Assembly (NCBI GenBank): GCA_001800515.1
Contig: MGVN01000238.1
Coordinates: forward strand, 20,919 to 26,990
Reading direction: 5' to 3'
Length of the DNA: 6,072 bases
From: Elusimicrobia bacterium RIFOXYB2_FULL_49_7
GTDB lineage: Bacteria > Fibrobacterota > OXYB2-FULL-49-7
Part shown: positions 1 through 5,906 of the stretch, one piece after another
How positions within the stretch are numbered: position 1 is the first letter of the stretch
Layout of the letters: each line of letters begins with the position of its first letter
Notes under the pieces: generated by a model
The model's input: the letters and a program-made list of their open reading frames with translations, nothing else
What the model was told of the DNA's origin: nothing
Databases searched by the model: none
Made by a program: the position numbers and the translations under genes

Positions 1-597
1 GCCGGCAAAATAGCCTGGATACCCGCGGTGGTGGGTTTTCTATGCGGCGGCCTCTTTTTGCGGCTGATAGACCAATTTTTACCCCACCTTCATCTCGGGC
101 TTCCCGCTTCCTCCGCCGAAGGGATCAAGACTTCCTGGCAGAGAAGTATTCTTCTGGTGCTGGCTATTACCCTGCATAATATTCCGGAAGGATTGGCGGT
201 CGGTGTGGCTTTCGGCGCGCTCAGTCTGCATTTGCCCTCCGCTACTTACGGAGCGGCCATTGCATTAGCCATTGGGATTGGTATTCAGAATTTTCCGGAA
301 GGGGCGGCAGTGTCGATTCCTTTGCGTCGCGAAGGGTTCAGCACACAAAAGGCTTTTTTCTATGGGCAAGCTTCCGGTGTTGTTGAACCGTTGGCGGCTG
401 TGATCGGTGCTGCTACTATTCTATTTATGCAACCTATCTTACCCTATGCTCTTTCTTTTGCAGCGGGTGCCATGATTTTTGTCGTGGTGGAGGAATTGAT
501 CCCGGAATCACAATCCGGTGGTAATCCTGATTTGGTCACTTTGGCAGCGATGGGTGGTTTTGCTGTTATGATGTTTTTGGATGTGGCACTCGGATAA
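1..597 (+). CDS. ZIP-family (GufA/ZupT-like) divalent metal transporter, C-terminal part
   Basis: This is the 3' part of a ZIP-family inner-membrane transporter, a family that moves Zn2+ and other divalent metals into the cytoplasm. The reading frame is open from base 1, so the gene begins upstream; the GTG codons at 28 and 31 lie inside a membrane segment and are probably not starts. The visible 198 residues contain the two ZIP signature helices: [14 protein letters not shown] (from about residue 59) and [13 protein letters not shown] (from about 96). Their His, Asn, Pro and Glu residues form the binuclear metal site in the family. A later helix carries SGVVEP (Glu at about 129), and the next has [10 protein letters not shown] (about 161-170). 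The QNFPEG form in the second motif is closer to GufA-type proteins than to E. coli ZupT. The N-terminal helices and the start of the variable histidine loop are missing because of the window edge. The family call is secure; the metal specificity cannot be read from the sequence. Confidence 0.93.
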   Translation, partial: AGKIAWIPAVVGFLCGGLFLRLIDQFLPHLHLGLPASSAEGIKTSWQRSILLVLAITLHNIPEGLAVGVAFGALSLHLPSATYGAAIALAIGIGIQNFPEGAAVSIPLRREGFSTQKAFFYGQASGVVEPLAAVIGAATILFMQPILPYALSFAAGAMIFVVVEELIPESQSGGNPDLVTLAAMGGFAVMMFLDVALG

Positions 598-621
598 AAA
601 AAACGGTCATTTTGTATCCGT
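596..621 (-). terminator. Possible weak intrinsic terminator for the CapA-like gene
   Basis: Read on the minus strand, a short hairpin ACGG / CCGT with an 11-base loop is followed at once by eight T residues (plus-strand A run at 596-603). It lies just after the CapA-like stop codon and inside the 33-base gap to the convergent ZIP gene. The stem is only four pairs, so this is a weak candidate. The T run overlaps the ZIP stop codon. Confidence 0.33.
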
Positions 622-630
622 CATTGCTTT

Positions 631-1965
631 TTATGCTTTGATCTTGTCACCGAAAATCCGTGTTGCTATTTCGCGGATTTCCGCAACATAGGCCTTGGTC
701 TCGTCATCCTCTTGACCTGTCAAACAATCATCCAGCTTTTCGATTTTTAACACAGGCGGACCGTTTTGCACGGACCGTGAACGAAAGACCGGGATGACGT
801 GACATTGCTCAATCAGCGTCTTTTCCTCTCCGCGAATGAGCCCTTTGGCCAACGTGAGATTCAAAATAAGGCTTAAGACAAGATACGGTTCGGAAAAAGA
901 CCAGGTCAAGGTGCCCATGGAATAGGCGATCAGGGCCACGCGGTCCTTATCACGTTTTGTCTGATAATATTCGACCGGCTGAACGACATGAGGATGATGG
1001 CAGATCAACATGTCTGCTCCCGCTTCGACCAATTCATGGGCTGCTTCAATCTGTCTGTTCCGAGGATAGAATTCAAATTCAAAACCCCAATGAACCGATG
1101 CGATAATGATGTCGCAACCTTGCGATTTGCAATGGTTGATTTGCTTGAGAAGAAGTGAGAGGTCGGGTCGACCCTTTTTAGGCAGGAGATGTGCCACATT
1201 GACCCGGTATTCTTCACCCGGAGGAACAGGTCTGTTGTTCAGGCTGAAGGTGCAAGAAACAAAACCGACCTTAAAACCCTTCACCTCAAGTATTCTTCCT
1301 TGTTCCTTTTCAATCGTGTTCCTGTTGGTGCCAATCGCAATGATTTTCTCCTCATCCAATTGTTTTAACGTGGTTTCTATCCCTTCCAGACCCATATCGA
1401 AGGTGTGATTGCAGGCCGTATTCAGCACCGCGTATCTCTTGTTCAGATGACCTTTAACCGTGTCGAATTGGGCTTTAGTTCCATGTTCAGAGGGCGTTTC
1501 TTTGTCCGAAAATATCTCCTCTTTGACCGGTTGAGTGGTCAGTTGGGATTCCAGGTTGGCAAAGGAGATGTCTTTGTCAAAGATGAAAGAGTGAACCTTT
1601 TCATAAAGAATATCTTTTGAATTTTCAAGTGCATCGGTGCGAATTAAATCACCTACCGCTCCAAGCGTGAAAGAGGATTTCTTTTGAAAACCGGATGGAA
1701 GAGAGATGTTTTTCTTATTGTTGTCGTCAAAATAGGTTAAGTCATACGGCCCGGGTTCAGGATGAAGAACAGGACGATGGCATTTATAACCCCAATACAT
1801 TTTATCGAGCAGGGTCATTTCCTTGGAATCGGTTGCGCCGTTCTTTCTCGGAAGACGCCAACATCCGGTCAGATCCGCGAATTTAAAAATAGAAGCCATG
1901 ATAAACCGGAGCGGTTTTGGCGCTTGAACCGAATCAAAAGCCGTCACCGGGAATGTCCGTTTCAT
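631..1965 (-). CDS. CapA-like protein (PGA_cap, metallophosphatase fold)
   Basis: The 444-residue product belongs to the CapA/PGA_cap family, which has a calcineurin-like phosphoesterase fold and is named after the poly-gamma-glutamate capsule protein CapA. Motifs in order are: AVGDL (Gly-Asp at about 105-106), ANLES (136-140), ACNHTFDMG (Asn186, His187, Asp190), SVHWGFEFEFYP (290 onward), GADMLICHHPHVVQPVE (316 onward, the His cluster) and AYSMGTLTW (347 onward, the family's usual YSLGN position). I chose the ATG at 1965 because AGGAGG lies four bases upstream; an in-frame start at 2046 would add 27 residues with no such site. Residues 1-97 precede the domain. They show no clear signal peptide, whereas CapA itself is membrane-anchored, so the location is uncertain. 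No capB, capC or capsule genes are nearby, so a role in polyglutamate synthesis is not supported. The substrate is unknown. Confidence 0.88.
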   Translation of the reverse strand: MKRTFPVTAFDSVQAPKPLRFIMASIFKFADLTGCWRLPRKNGATDSKEMTLLDKMYWGYKCHRPVLHPEPGPYDLTYFDDNNKKNISLPSGFQKKSSFTLGAVGDLIRTDALENSKDILYEKVHSFIFDKDISFANLESQLTTQPVKEEIFSDKETPSEHGTKAQFDTVKGHLNKRYAVLNTACNHTFDMGLEGIETTLKQLDEEKIIAIGTNRNTIEKEQGRILEVKGFKVGFVSCTFSLNNRPVPPGEEYRVNVAHLLPKKGRPDLSLLLKQINHCKSQGCDIIIASVHWGFEFEFYPRNRQIEAAHELVEAGADMLICHHPHVVQPVEYYQTKRDKDRVALIAYSMGTLTWSFSEPYLVLSLILNLTLAKGLIRGEEKTLIEQCHVIPVFRSRSVQNGPPVLKIEKLDDCLTGQEDDETKAYVAEIREIATRIFGDKIKA

Positions 1966-1969
1966 GACA

Positions 1970-1975
1970 CCTCCT
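1970..1975 (-). promoter_or_regulatory. Strong Shine-Dalgarno that sets the CapA-like start
   Basis: On the minus strand AAAAGGAGGTGTC runs straight into the ATG at 1965. The near-perfect AGGAGGT decides for this start over the in-frame ATG 81 bases upstream. Confidence 0.85.
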
Positions 1976-2017
1976 TTTTTGGGAGCAAGATTGAAATGAA
2001 ATCGTCTTTTATCCAAA

Positions 2018-2046
2018 GATATAATAAATGCTTCGGCAGAACGCAA
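2018..2046 (-). promoter_or_regulatory. Weak candidate promoter for the CapA-like gene
   Basis: On the minus strand a TTGCGT box and a TATATC box are 17 bases apart, about 50 bases upstream of the chosen start. Each box matches the sigma70 consensus only partly (3/6 and 4/6). An overlapping TATTAT could be the real -10. The site would place transcription start downstream of the longer alternative ATG at 2046, which agrees with the shorter protein. Confidence 0.25.
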
Positions 2047-2080
2047 ATGTCCGTTGCACTGCTATTTCTCATTTTACCGG

Positions 2081-2109
2081 TTGAATCGGACGGGCGTTTT
2101 TTTTATCTT
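2081..2109 (+). promoter_or_regulatory. Candidate promoter for the PHP-domain gene
   Basis: TTGAAT at 2081-2086 and TATCTT at 2104-2109 are separated by 17 bases, 44 bases upstream of the TTG start. Each box is a 4/6 match to sigma70 consensus. The T-run in the spacer comes from a GC-rich stretch followed by eight T residues, which could also be read as a poor terminator, so the call is tentative. Confidence 0.3.
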
Positions 2110-2141
2110 CTCCTTTCTGTGCAGAAAATAAAGAATAAAAC

Positions 2142-2148
2142 AAAAGGA
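2142..2148 (+). promoter_or_regulatory. Shine-Dalgarno supporting a TTG start
   Basis: AAAAGGA ends five bases before the TTG at 2154. It is the main support for the non-ATG start of the PHP gene, since no ATG or GTG is available in frame between the upstream TAA and the DLHIHS motif. Confidence 0.7.
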
Positions 2149-2153
2149 CCTGC

Positions 2154-3002
2154 TTGAGGGATGGAACCCGATCCAACTATGTAGACCTCCATATTCATTC
2201 AACCTATTCTGACGGATTATCCACCATCCGTGAAATTGTGGAGGCTGCCTCCACAAAACAGATGGCTGCCATTTCGTTAACGGATCACGACTGCATTGCA
2301 GGCGTAGCCGAGTTGACCGAACTGGCCGGCAGGATAGGGTTGGAGGTCGTTCCCGGTGTGGAAATAAGTTCACTGCATGATAATCAGGATTTCCATATTC
2401 TGGGTTATTTTTTTGATATTCATAACGACAACCTCAACCGCAAACTCGATGAAATCCGACAAATCCGTATTGAACGGGCCCGAAAAATAATCGATAAACT
2501 TTCTGCCAAAGGGATTGTCTTGCGTTTCGAACGGGTCCAGGAATTCTCAAAAGGTTTTTCCCTGGGCCGGCCCCATATTGCCGCTGCGCTAATTGCCGAG
2601 GAATATGTCAACAATGTGGCCGAGGCGTTTGATCGCTACCTTAACAATAACTCCGAGTTCTATGTGCCTATCCAGAAACTGACGCCTCCGGAAGCCATTG
2701 CCCTGATCAAGGAGGCGGGCGGTATCGCCATTCTCGCCCATCCTCATATCAATAAGGATGATTCCATTCTGGAGACACTGGTTCAGGAAGGATTGGACGG
2801 TCTGGAGGTTTATCATCCTCGCATGCCTTATCAGGCAGTCAGGCAGTATCGCCAGTTTTGTCACAAGTACGATTTAATCGAAACGGGCGGCAGTGATTCG
2901 CACGGTGCGCCGCATGAACACGGCATTGGGAGCGCACGTGCTCCTTATTCGGCCGTTGAAAAGATGAAACACCGCCAGGAAAAGACAACGCTTCTACACT
3001 GA
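2154..3002 (+). CDS. PHP-domain phosphoesterase, TrpH/YciV (RNase AM) type
   Basis: The 282-residue protein is a cytoplasmic PHP-domain metal-dependent phosphoesterase. Motifs seen are DLHIHSTYSDGLST (residues 11-24), SLTDHD (about 41-46), VPGVEISS, FHILGYFFD, ILAHPHI, DGLEVYHP and GGSDSHG near the C-terminus. Together these supply the His and Asp residues of the trinuclear metal site. Length and motif order match the E. coli YciV/TrpH group, whose members remove phosphate from 3',5'-nucleotide bisphosphates or trim RNA 5' ends. The sequence cannot tell these activities apart, so no symbol is given. The start is TTG at 2154: AAAAGGA ends five bases upstream, an in-frame TAA at 2136 excludes anything earlier, and no other start codon precedes the first metal motif. 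The gene stands alone and is divergent from the CapA-like gene. Its stop lies four bases from that of the convergent PilX-like gene. Confidence 0.92.
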   Translation: MRDGTRSNYVDLHIHSTYSDGLSTIREIVEAASTKQMAAISLTDHDCIAGVAELTELAGRIGLEVVPGVEISSLHDNQDFHILGYFFDIHNDNLNRKLDEIRQIRIERARKIIDKLSAKGIVLRFERVQEFSKGFSLGRPHIAAALIAEEYVNNVAEAFDRYLNNNSEFYVPIQKLTPPEAIALIKEAGGIAILAHPHINKDDSILETLVQEGLDGLEVYHPRMPYQAVRQYRQFCHKYDLIETGGSDSHGAPHEHGIGSARAPYSAVEKMKHRQEKTTLLH

Positions 3003-3006
3003 AAAG

Positions 3007-3438
3007 TTACTGGTATTCCCAGCCGACCGTCTTGGGCCTTAAACTGCCGGTGCTATCCGGTAGTAAGTGATAGGTGCAGATGACCCGTTTTTTCAGGTTA
3101 TTGCAATAACCGGTCGCTTTGGCTAAAAAGAGGCTGTCCGTTCCATTTTCGATGGAGACTTCGTAGTATCCGTCTTTATATTTGACGTTGGTAAAGCCTT
3201 CATGCCAGGACGGATCCGACTCGATCCGTTTTAGCGCCATCATCATGCCGTATTCGGCCGCTTCTTGCGAAATCTTGCGATTCATCGTCCGTTCGTCAAT
3301 CTGACGTTTGACGATAAAGACGATGATCAACGCCAAGGCAAGAAGCGTGATTAATGAAATGACTAAAACCACATTGGATTGAGCGGAGCCTCTGTTACCC
3401 GATACGATGGAACGATTCGATGGCGTCATGTTTTCCAC
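3007..3438 (-). CDS. Small single-pass membrane protein, PilX-like (pilin accessory) candidate
   Basis: The 143-residue product has a short polar N-terminus, then RGSAQSNVVLVISLITLLAL and further hydrophobic residues (membrane segment about 22-44), then a polar domain that should be periplasmic. The RGSA-plus-hydrophobic-helix start resembles the PilX_N region of type IV pilus assembly proteins. The later part, with KDGYYEVSI, LAKATGY and a closing basic strand, is laid out like pilin-accessory proteins. There is no clear prepilin cleavage motif with Glu at +5. Two cysteines (112, 121) could form a disulfide. The GTG at 3438 is chosen because GGGAGG sits seven bases upstream. An ATG at 3429 overlaps the upstream TGA as ATGA and is a real alternative that is three residues shorter. 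The gene overlaps the PilZ gene by 13 bases, so it is translated from the same transcript. Family assignment is by pattern only. Confidence 0.68.
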   Translation of the reverse strand: MENMTPSNRSIVSGNRGSAQSNVVLVISLITLLALALIIVFIVKRQIDERTMNRKISQEAAEYGMMMALKRIESDPSWHEGFTNVKYKDGYYEVSIENGTDSLFLAKATGYCNNLKKRVICTYHLLPDSTGSLRPKTVGWEYQ

Positions 3439-4592
3439 TGGATTTCCTCCCGCTGCTTTTTAAAAATCAGCTTGATTATTTTTTCCCGGGCCGCGTTTTC
3501 CATTTCGATGAAGGACAGATGGTTTTGGAAGACCGGTTCACCGTGAACCGTTTTTGCCATGATTCGGAGAACCTTGCCTTTGACACCGAAAAAGGATTCG
3601 CCTAAGAAACTGAAACTGAGAAGCAGCACATCATTGATATGGAGCTCCTCCACGGTCCTTAAATTGAGACCGCCGCCGCCGATGTCGATGACGAGTCCCT
3701 TGCTTCGTTTGGCATCCTTGACTACTTGCGGTGCCGCATCACTTCGTACCACCCGGAAAGCGGCTTCGTTTTTCACATCCAACCGGACGAATTCACGGAG
3801 CTGCCGTCGTCCCATTTCCGCTACATGGGTGATGTAAAGGAAGTGCCCGGAACCGTCCTTACGCAAGAGGCGACTGTCGAAGAAGTATTCCGCGTCCTTG
3901 GGTTGGAAAAGATTGCAGAAAAGCGGGGTGCCGGGTAAGGAGGGGACTCTTTCCTGTTTGTCTTGCGGCAAAGAGAGGGCCAGTTCCAGTTCCGAGACAT
4001 CGTGTACCCTCGTCATGATGCGCTCGTCCGAAGGATCTTTTGAAAAGGTAATGGCCACGGGCTGTCCCACCCCGAGTTCGCGGGAGGAGTAGAGGCGTGT
4101 CCCTTCCGGCAAACGGGAATATCCGAGTTTGTCCCGAAGAGAGGCTACGGTTTGAGCCAGACCGGCCAGACTTTCCCGATCAGACACATGATTGTTGATG
4201 TCACGGGCGATGCCGATTTCAAAGGAAAGGATGTTCTTGAAAATCGATTCCGGATCCGGTACGCGGCTCTGGTGGATGATACGACGAAGGGTCTCCTGTT
4301 CCGGATTGTTCAGATTGTGATTCAGGGCGGCCATATCGAACCGTTCCCAGGAAAGGCGGGCATTTTCCTCCTTGCGCCGGAGATAACGCCATAACATAAC
4401 ACTCCCGAATCCAATCAGGCCCACCACCAAGAACAGAATCAAAACAAGAATACTGGTTTTAGAGGCACTCGGCCAGGTTTCGCCTATTTTAGTAACACGG
4501 GTAATTTGCGCGGAAAGGGGGCTTACAAACAGGCCTAACAAGACGTGAAGAAGGAAGCGCTTCATTAATTTCAATTGACTGGACCGGCCCAT
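3426..4592 (-). CDS. Membrane-anchored PilZ-domain protein with YcgR-like N-terminal domain
   Basis: This 388-residue protein is a probable c-di-GMP receptor. Residues 10-29, MKRFLLHVLLGLFVSPLSAQ, look like a signal peptide with an LSA/Q cleavage site. A second hydrophobic segment (about 46-67) is followed by the basic WRYLRRKEE, which predicts a short periplasmic stretch, one membrane helix and a cytoplasmic remainder. Residues about 70-155 are charged and probably helical. Residues about 160-258 look like the beta-rich YcgR-type N-terminal domain. The PilZ domain follows, with LREFVR (Arg266 and Arg270, the RxxxR motif) and DIGGGGLNL (Asp303, Gly308, matching D/NxSxxG except that Ser is Gly). 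Start choice is open: neither the ATG at 4592 nor the in-frame ATG at 4565 has a good ribosome site, and the latter begins directly at the signal peptide. It is the first gene of an operon with the PilX-like gene, behind a good sigma70-like promoter. Confidence 0.85.
   Translation of the reverse strand: MGRSSQLKLMKRFLLHVLLGLFVSPLSAQITRVTKIGETWPSASKTSILVLILFLVVGLIGFGSVMLWRYLRRKEENARLSWERFDMAALNHNLNNPEQETLRRIIHQSRVPDPESIFKNILSFEIGIARDINNHVSDRESLAGLAQTVASLRDKLGYSRLPEGTRLYSSRELGVGQPVAITFSKDPSDERIMTRVHDVSELELALSLPQDKQERVPSLPGTPLFCNLFQPKDAEYFFDSRLLRKDGSGHFLYITHVAEMGRRQLREFVRLDVKNEAAFRVVRSDAAPQVVKDAKRSKGLVIDIGGGGLNLRTVEELHINDVLLLSFSFLGESFFGVKGKVLRIMAKTVHGEPVFQNHLSFIEMENAAREKIIKLIFKKQREEIQWKT
3446..3451 (-). 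promoter_or_regulatory. Shine-Dalgarno inside the PilZ gene for the PilX-like gene
   Basis: On the minus strand GGGAGG lies within the last codons of the PilZ gene, seven bases before the GTG at 3438. It is 16 bases from the ATG at 3429. This favours the GTG, although the ATGA stop-start overlap could also work by re-initiation. Confidence 0.65.
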
Positions 4593-4648
4593 TTTTTTAT
4601 CTTAATTAAATCCGATAATTCCATTTTGGGATATACGGCTAACTCGTT

Positions 4649-4677
4649 AGTATAGAATAAATTATATTAACAGTCAA
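4649..4677 (-). promoter_or_regulatory. Good sigma70-like promoter for the PilZ/PilX-like operon
   Basis: On the minus strand TTGACT (4677-4672) and TATACT (4654-4649) are spaced by exactly 17 bases; each is a 5/6 match to consensus. Transcription would begin near 4642, giving an untranslated leader of about 50 bases. The -35 sequence is tandemly repeated (TTGACTTGACT). The upstream copy can pair with TATTCT at 17 bases, so two promoters offset by five bases are possible. Confidence 0.6.
4663..4668 (+). promoter_or_regulatory. Possible -10 element for the plus-strand operon
   Basis: TATATT (5/6 to TATAAT) lies about 40 bases upstream of the ATG at 4709. No convincing -35 is found at 16-18 bases, so this is the best of several AT-rich options. 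If used, it overlaps the divergent minus-strand promoter. Confidence 0.25.
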
Positions 4678-4708
4678 GTCAATTAAATTCTGGTTTGGCG
4701 CTTTAAAA

Positions 4709-5032
4709 ATGAAAAAGATCCAGATTGATAAAATTGAAAACGGCATGATCTTAAGCAAACCGCTCATCGGTACAGGCGGGAATGTGTTGTTGAACGAAGG
4801 GATTGAACTCAAAGCTGCAATGATATCCCGGCTTAAGAACTGGGGTATCCCCTTTGTAACGATCCAAGGGGAAGAGGAACGGGCGGTGGAGGAGCAGGCA
4901 TCCATTAATCGTGAGGTTCAATTGCCGCAACTGGACCGGATATTTGTGGATACGCTGAATCATCCCCTCATGAAGATTGTTTACGATGCTACCTTCAGTC
5001 ATTTGCAGGAACGACAGCATGGAAACGGGTAA
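4709..5032 (+). CDS. Small protein resembling the HD-GYP N-terminal accessory domain
   Basis: I do not recognise this 107-residue protein as a named gene. Residues 3-54 follow a pattern common at the N-terminus of HD-GYP c-di-GMP phosphodiesterases and related regulators: a start like KIQIDKIENGMILSKPL, a GTGGNVLLNEGIELK turn, then ISRLKNWGIPFVTIQ. The conserved features are G-M-x-L, a Gly turn followed by a hydrophobic-Leu strand, and Leu-Lys-x-x-Gly-Ile before a Val-x-Ile strand. The remaining half is charged, probably helical, and carries no catalytic HD or GYP motif. The protein has no signal peptide or membrane segment and should be cytoplasmic. The ATG at 4709 has no clear ribosome site but fits the alignment to the domain start. 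Its 3' end overlaps the HDOD gene by 14 bases, which implies coupled translation and a shared function. Confidence 0.78.
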   Translation: MKKIQIDKIENGMILSKPLIGTGGNVLLNEGIELKAAMISRLKNWGIPFVTIQGEEERAVEEQASINREVQLPQLDRIFVDTLNHPLMKIVYDATFSHLQERQHGNG

Positions 5033-5888
5033 AAGCGCCAAGGACCGTATCCGCGAACTGACCGAATCGGTCACCGGGCTTCCTACATTGCCCAAAGTGG
5101 TTACGCAAATTACGCAGCTTCTTCAGAATCCGCGTACCTCGGCCGAAGAGGTGGGCCGCGCCATCACCATGGACCAATCCCTGGCCTCCAAGGTATTGAA
5201 ATTGGTCAATTCCGCCTTTTACGGATTCCCGGGCCGCATCAACACCATTACCCATGCCATCGTCATTCTGGGTTTCAACACGGTCAAAAACATCGTTTTG
5301 ACCGCCTCCATCTTTGAAAAGTTGGGAGGCCGCGGCGGCAGTCAGAGCTTTGATCTGGAGAAATTCTGGCTCCATTCCATCGGCACCGGTGTTGTCGGCA
5401 GGGAGATTGCCCGTAAAATCAATTTCCGTTTCCAGGAAGAAGTATTCATTTCCGGGTTGCTTCATGATATCGGCAAGGTTATTGCCTTCAAATATCTGCC
5501 CGAGGAATTTGCCCAGGTTTGCCAATATCGTGACGAGAAGAACTGTCTGCTTATGGAAGCGGAAAAAAAGGTCATGGATGTCACTCACGATGAGGTGGGC
5601 GGTTGGTTGGGCACCAAATGGAATTTGCCCGAGGATCTTCGTTTTTCAATCTTGTATCACCACTTTCCCAAACAGGGTGCCAAACATGAGACCATGGTTT
5701 CGGTCATTCATTTGGCTGATATTTTTACGCGGGCGCTTGGAGTGGGATCCGGTGGCGACAATCGCATTCCCATTGTGGATACGGGGGTTTGGGATAAGCT
5801 TCGTTTCAGCCGCCCGCTGCTGGACAAGATCTACAAAGATATCGACGCGGAACTGGAAAAGGCATCGATTTTCTTTCAGATTATGTAG
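5019..5888 (+). CDS. HDOD-domain signalling protein
   Basis: The 289-residue protein is almost entirely one HDOD domain, a cytoplasmic regulatory fold related to HD phosphohydrolases and found in chemotaxis, c-di-GMP and stress circuits. Seen in order are VTGLPTLPKVVTQITQLL (18-35), ITMDQSLASKVLKLVNSAFY (49-68), ITHAIVILGFNTVKNIVL (77-94) and FWLHSIGTGVVGREIA (116-131). These are followed by FISGLLHDIGKVIAF (143-157), VTHDEVGGWLGTKWNLPEDL (188-207), ILYHH (211-215) and VIHLAD (229-234). His119, His149-Asp150, His190 and His214 stand at HD-type metal-site positions, so the site looks less degraded than in many HDOD proteins. The ATG at 5019 has AGGA eight bases upstream; an in-frame ATG at 4977 lies deeper in the preceding gene without such a site. 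It overlaps the 107-residue gene by 14 bases and probably works with it. No receiver, GGDEF or output domain is present, so partner and signal are unknown. Confidence 0.93.
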   Translation: METGKSAKDRIRELTESVTGLPTLPKVVTQITQLLQNPRTSAEEVGRAITMDQSLASKVLKLVNSAFYGFPGRINTITHAIVILGFNTVKNIVLTASIFEKLGGRGGSQSFDLEKFWLHSIGTGVVGREIARKINFRFQEEVFISGLLHDIGKVIAFKYLPEEFAQVCQYRDEKNCLLMEAEKKVMDVTHDEVGGWLGTKWNLPEDLRFSILYHHFPKQGAKHETMVSVIHLADIFTRALGVGSGGDNRIPIVDTGVWDKLRFSRPLLDKIYKDIDAELEKASIFFQIM

Positions 5889-5906
5889 TTTCAGAATTTT
5901 TATTAT

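Noticed and set aside
28..597. GTG at 28 as the true start of the ZIP gene
   Set aside because: The frame is open to base 1 and the codon falls within a membrane helix; ZIP proteins need further N-terminal helices.
2070..2110. GC-rich stretch followed by eight T residues, considered as a plus-strand terminator
   Set aside because: Only a three-base stem (CCG/CGG) can be drawn, it is not next to the T run, and no plus-strand gene ends upstream of it.
1762..2157. Plus-strand open frame of 131 residues through the start of the CapA-like gene
   Set aside because: It is antisense to the CapA-like N-terminus and its promoter region, has low-complexity composition and no domain or ribosome site.
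2074..2373. Minus-strand open frame of 99 residues over the PHP gene start
   Set aside because: It is opposite the conserved PHP motifs and contains Arg/Pro-rich text typical of an antisense frame.
4610..4617. TCCGATAA on the plus strand, close to the sigma28 -10 element GCCGATAA
   Set aside because: There is no TAAA-like -35 at the required 15 bases upstream, so a flagellar-type promoter is not supported.
4691..4711. TTGGCGC followed by a T/A run just before the ATG at 4709, considered as a sigma54 promoter
   Set aside because: The GC element at the fixed spacing required for sigma54 is missing, and the site would leave no leader before the start codon.
4995..5588. Long open frame on the minus strand opposite the HDOD gene (197 residues)
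   Set aside because: It lies wholly antisense to the well-supported HDOD and upstream gene, and the translation shows no recognisable domain.
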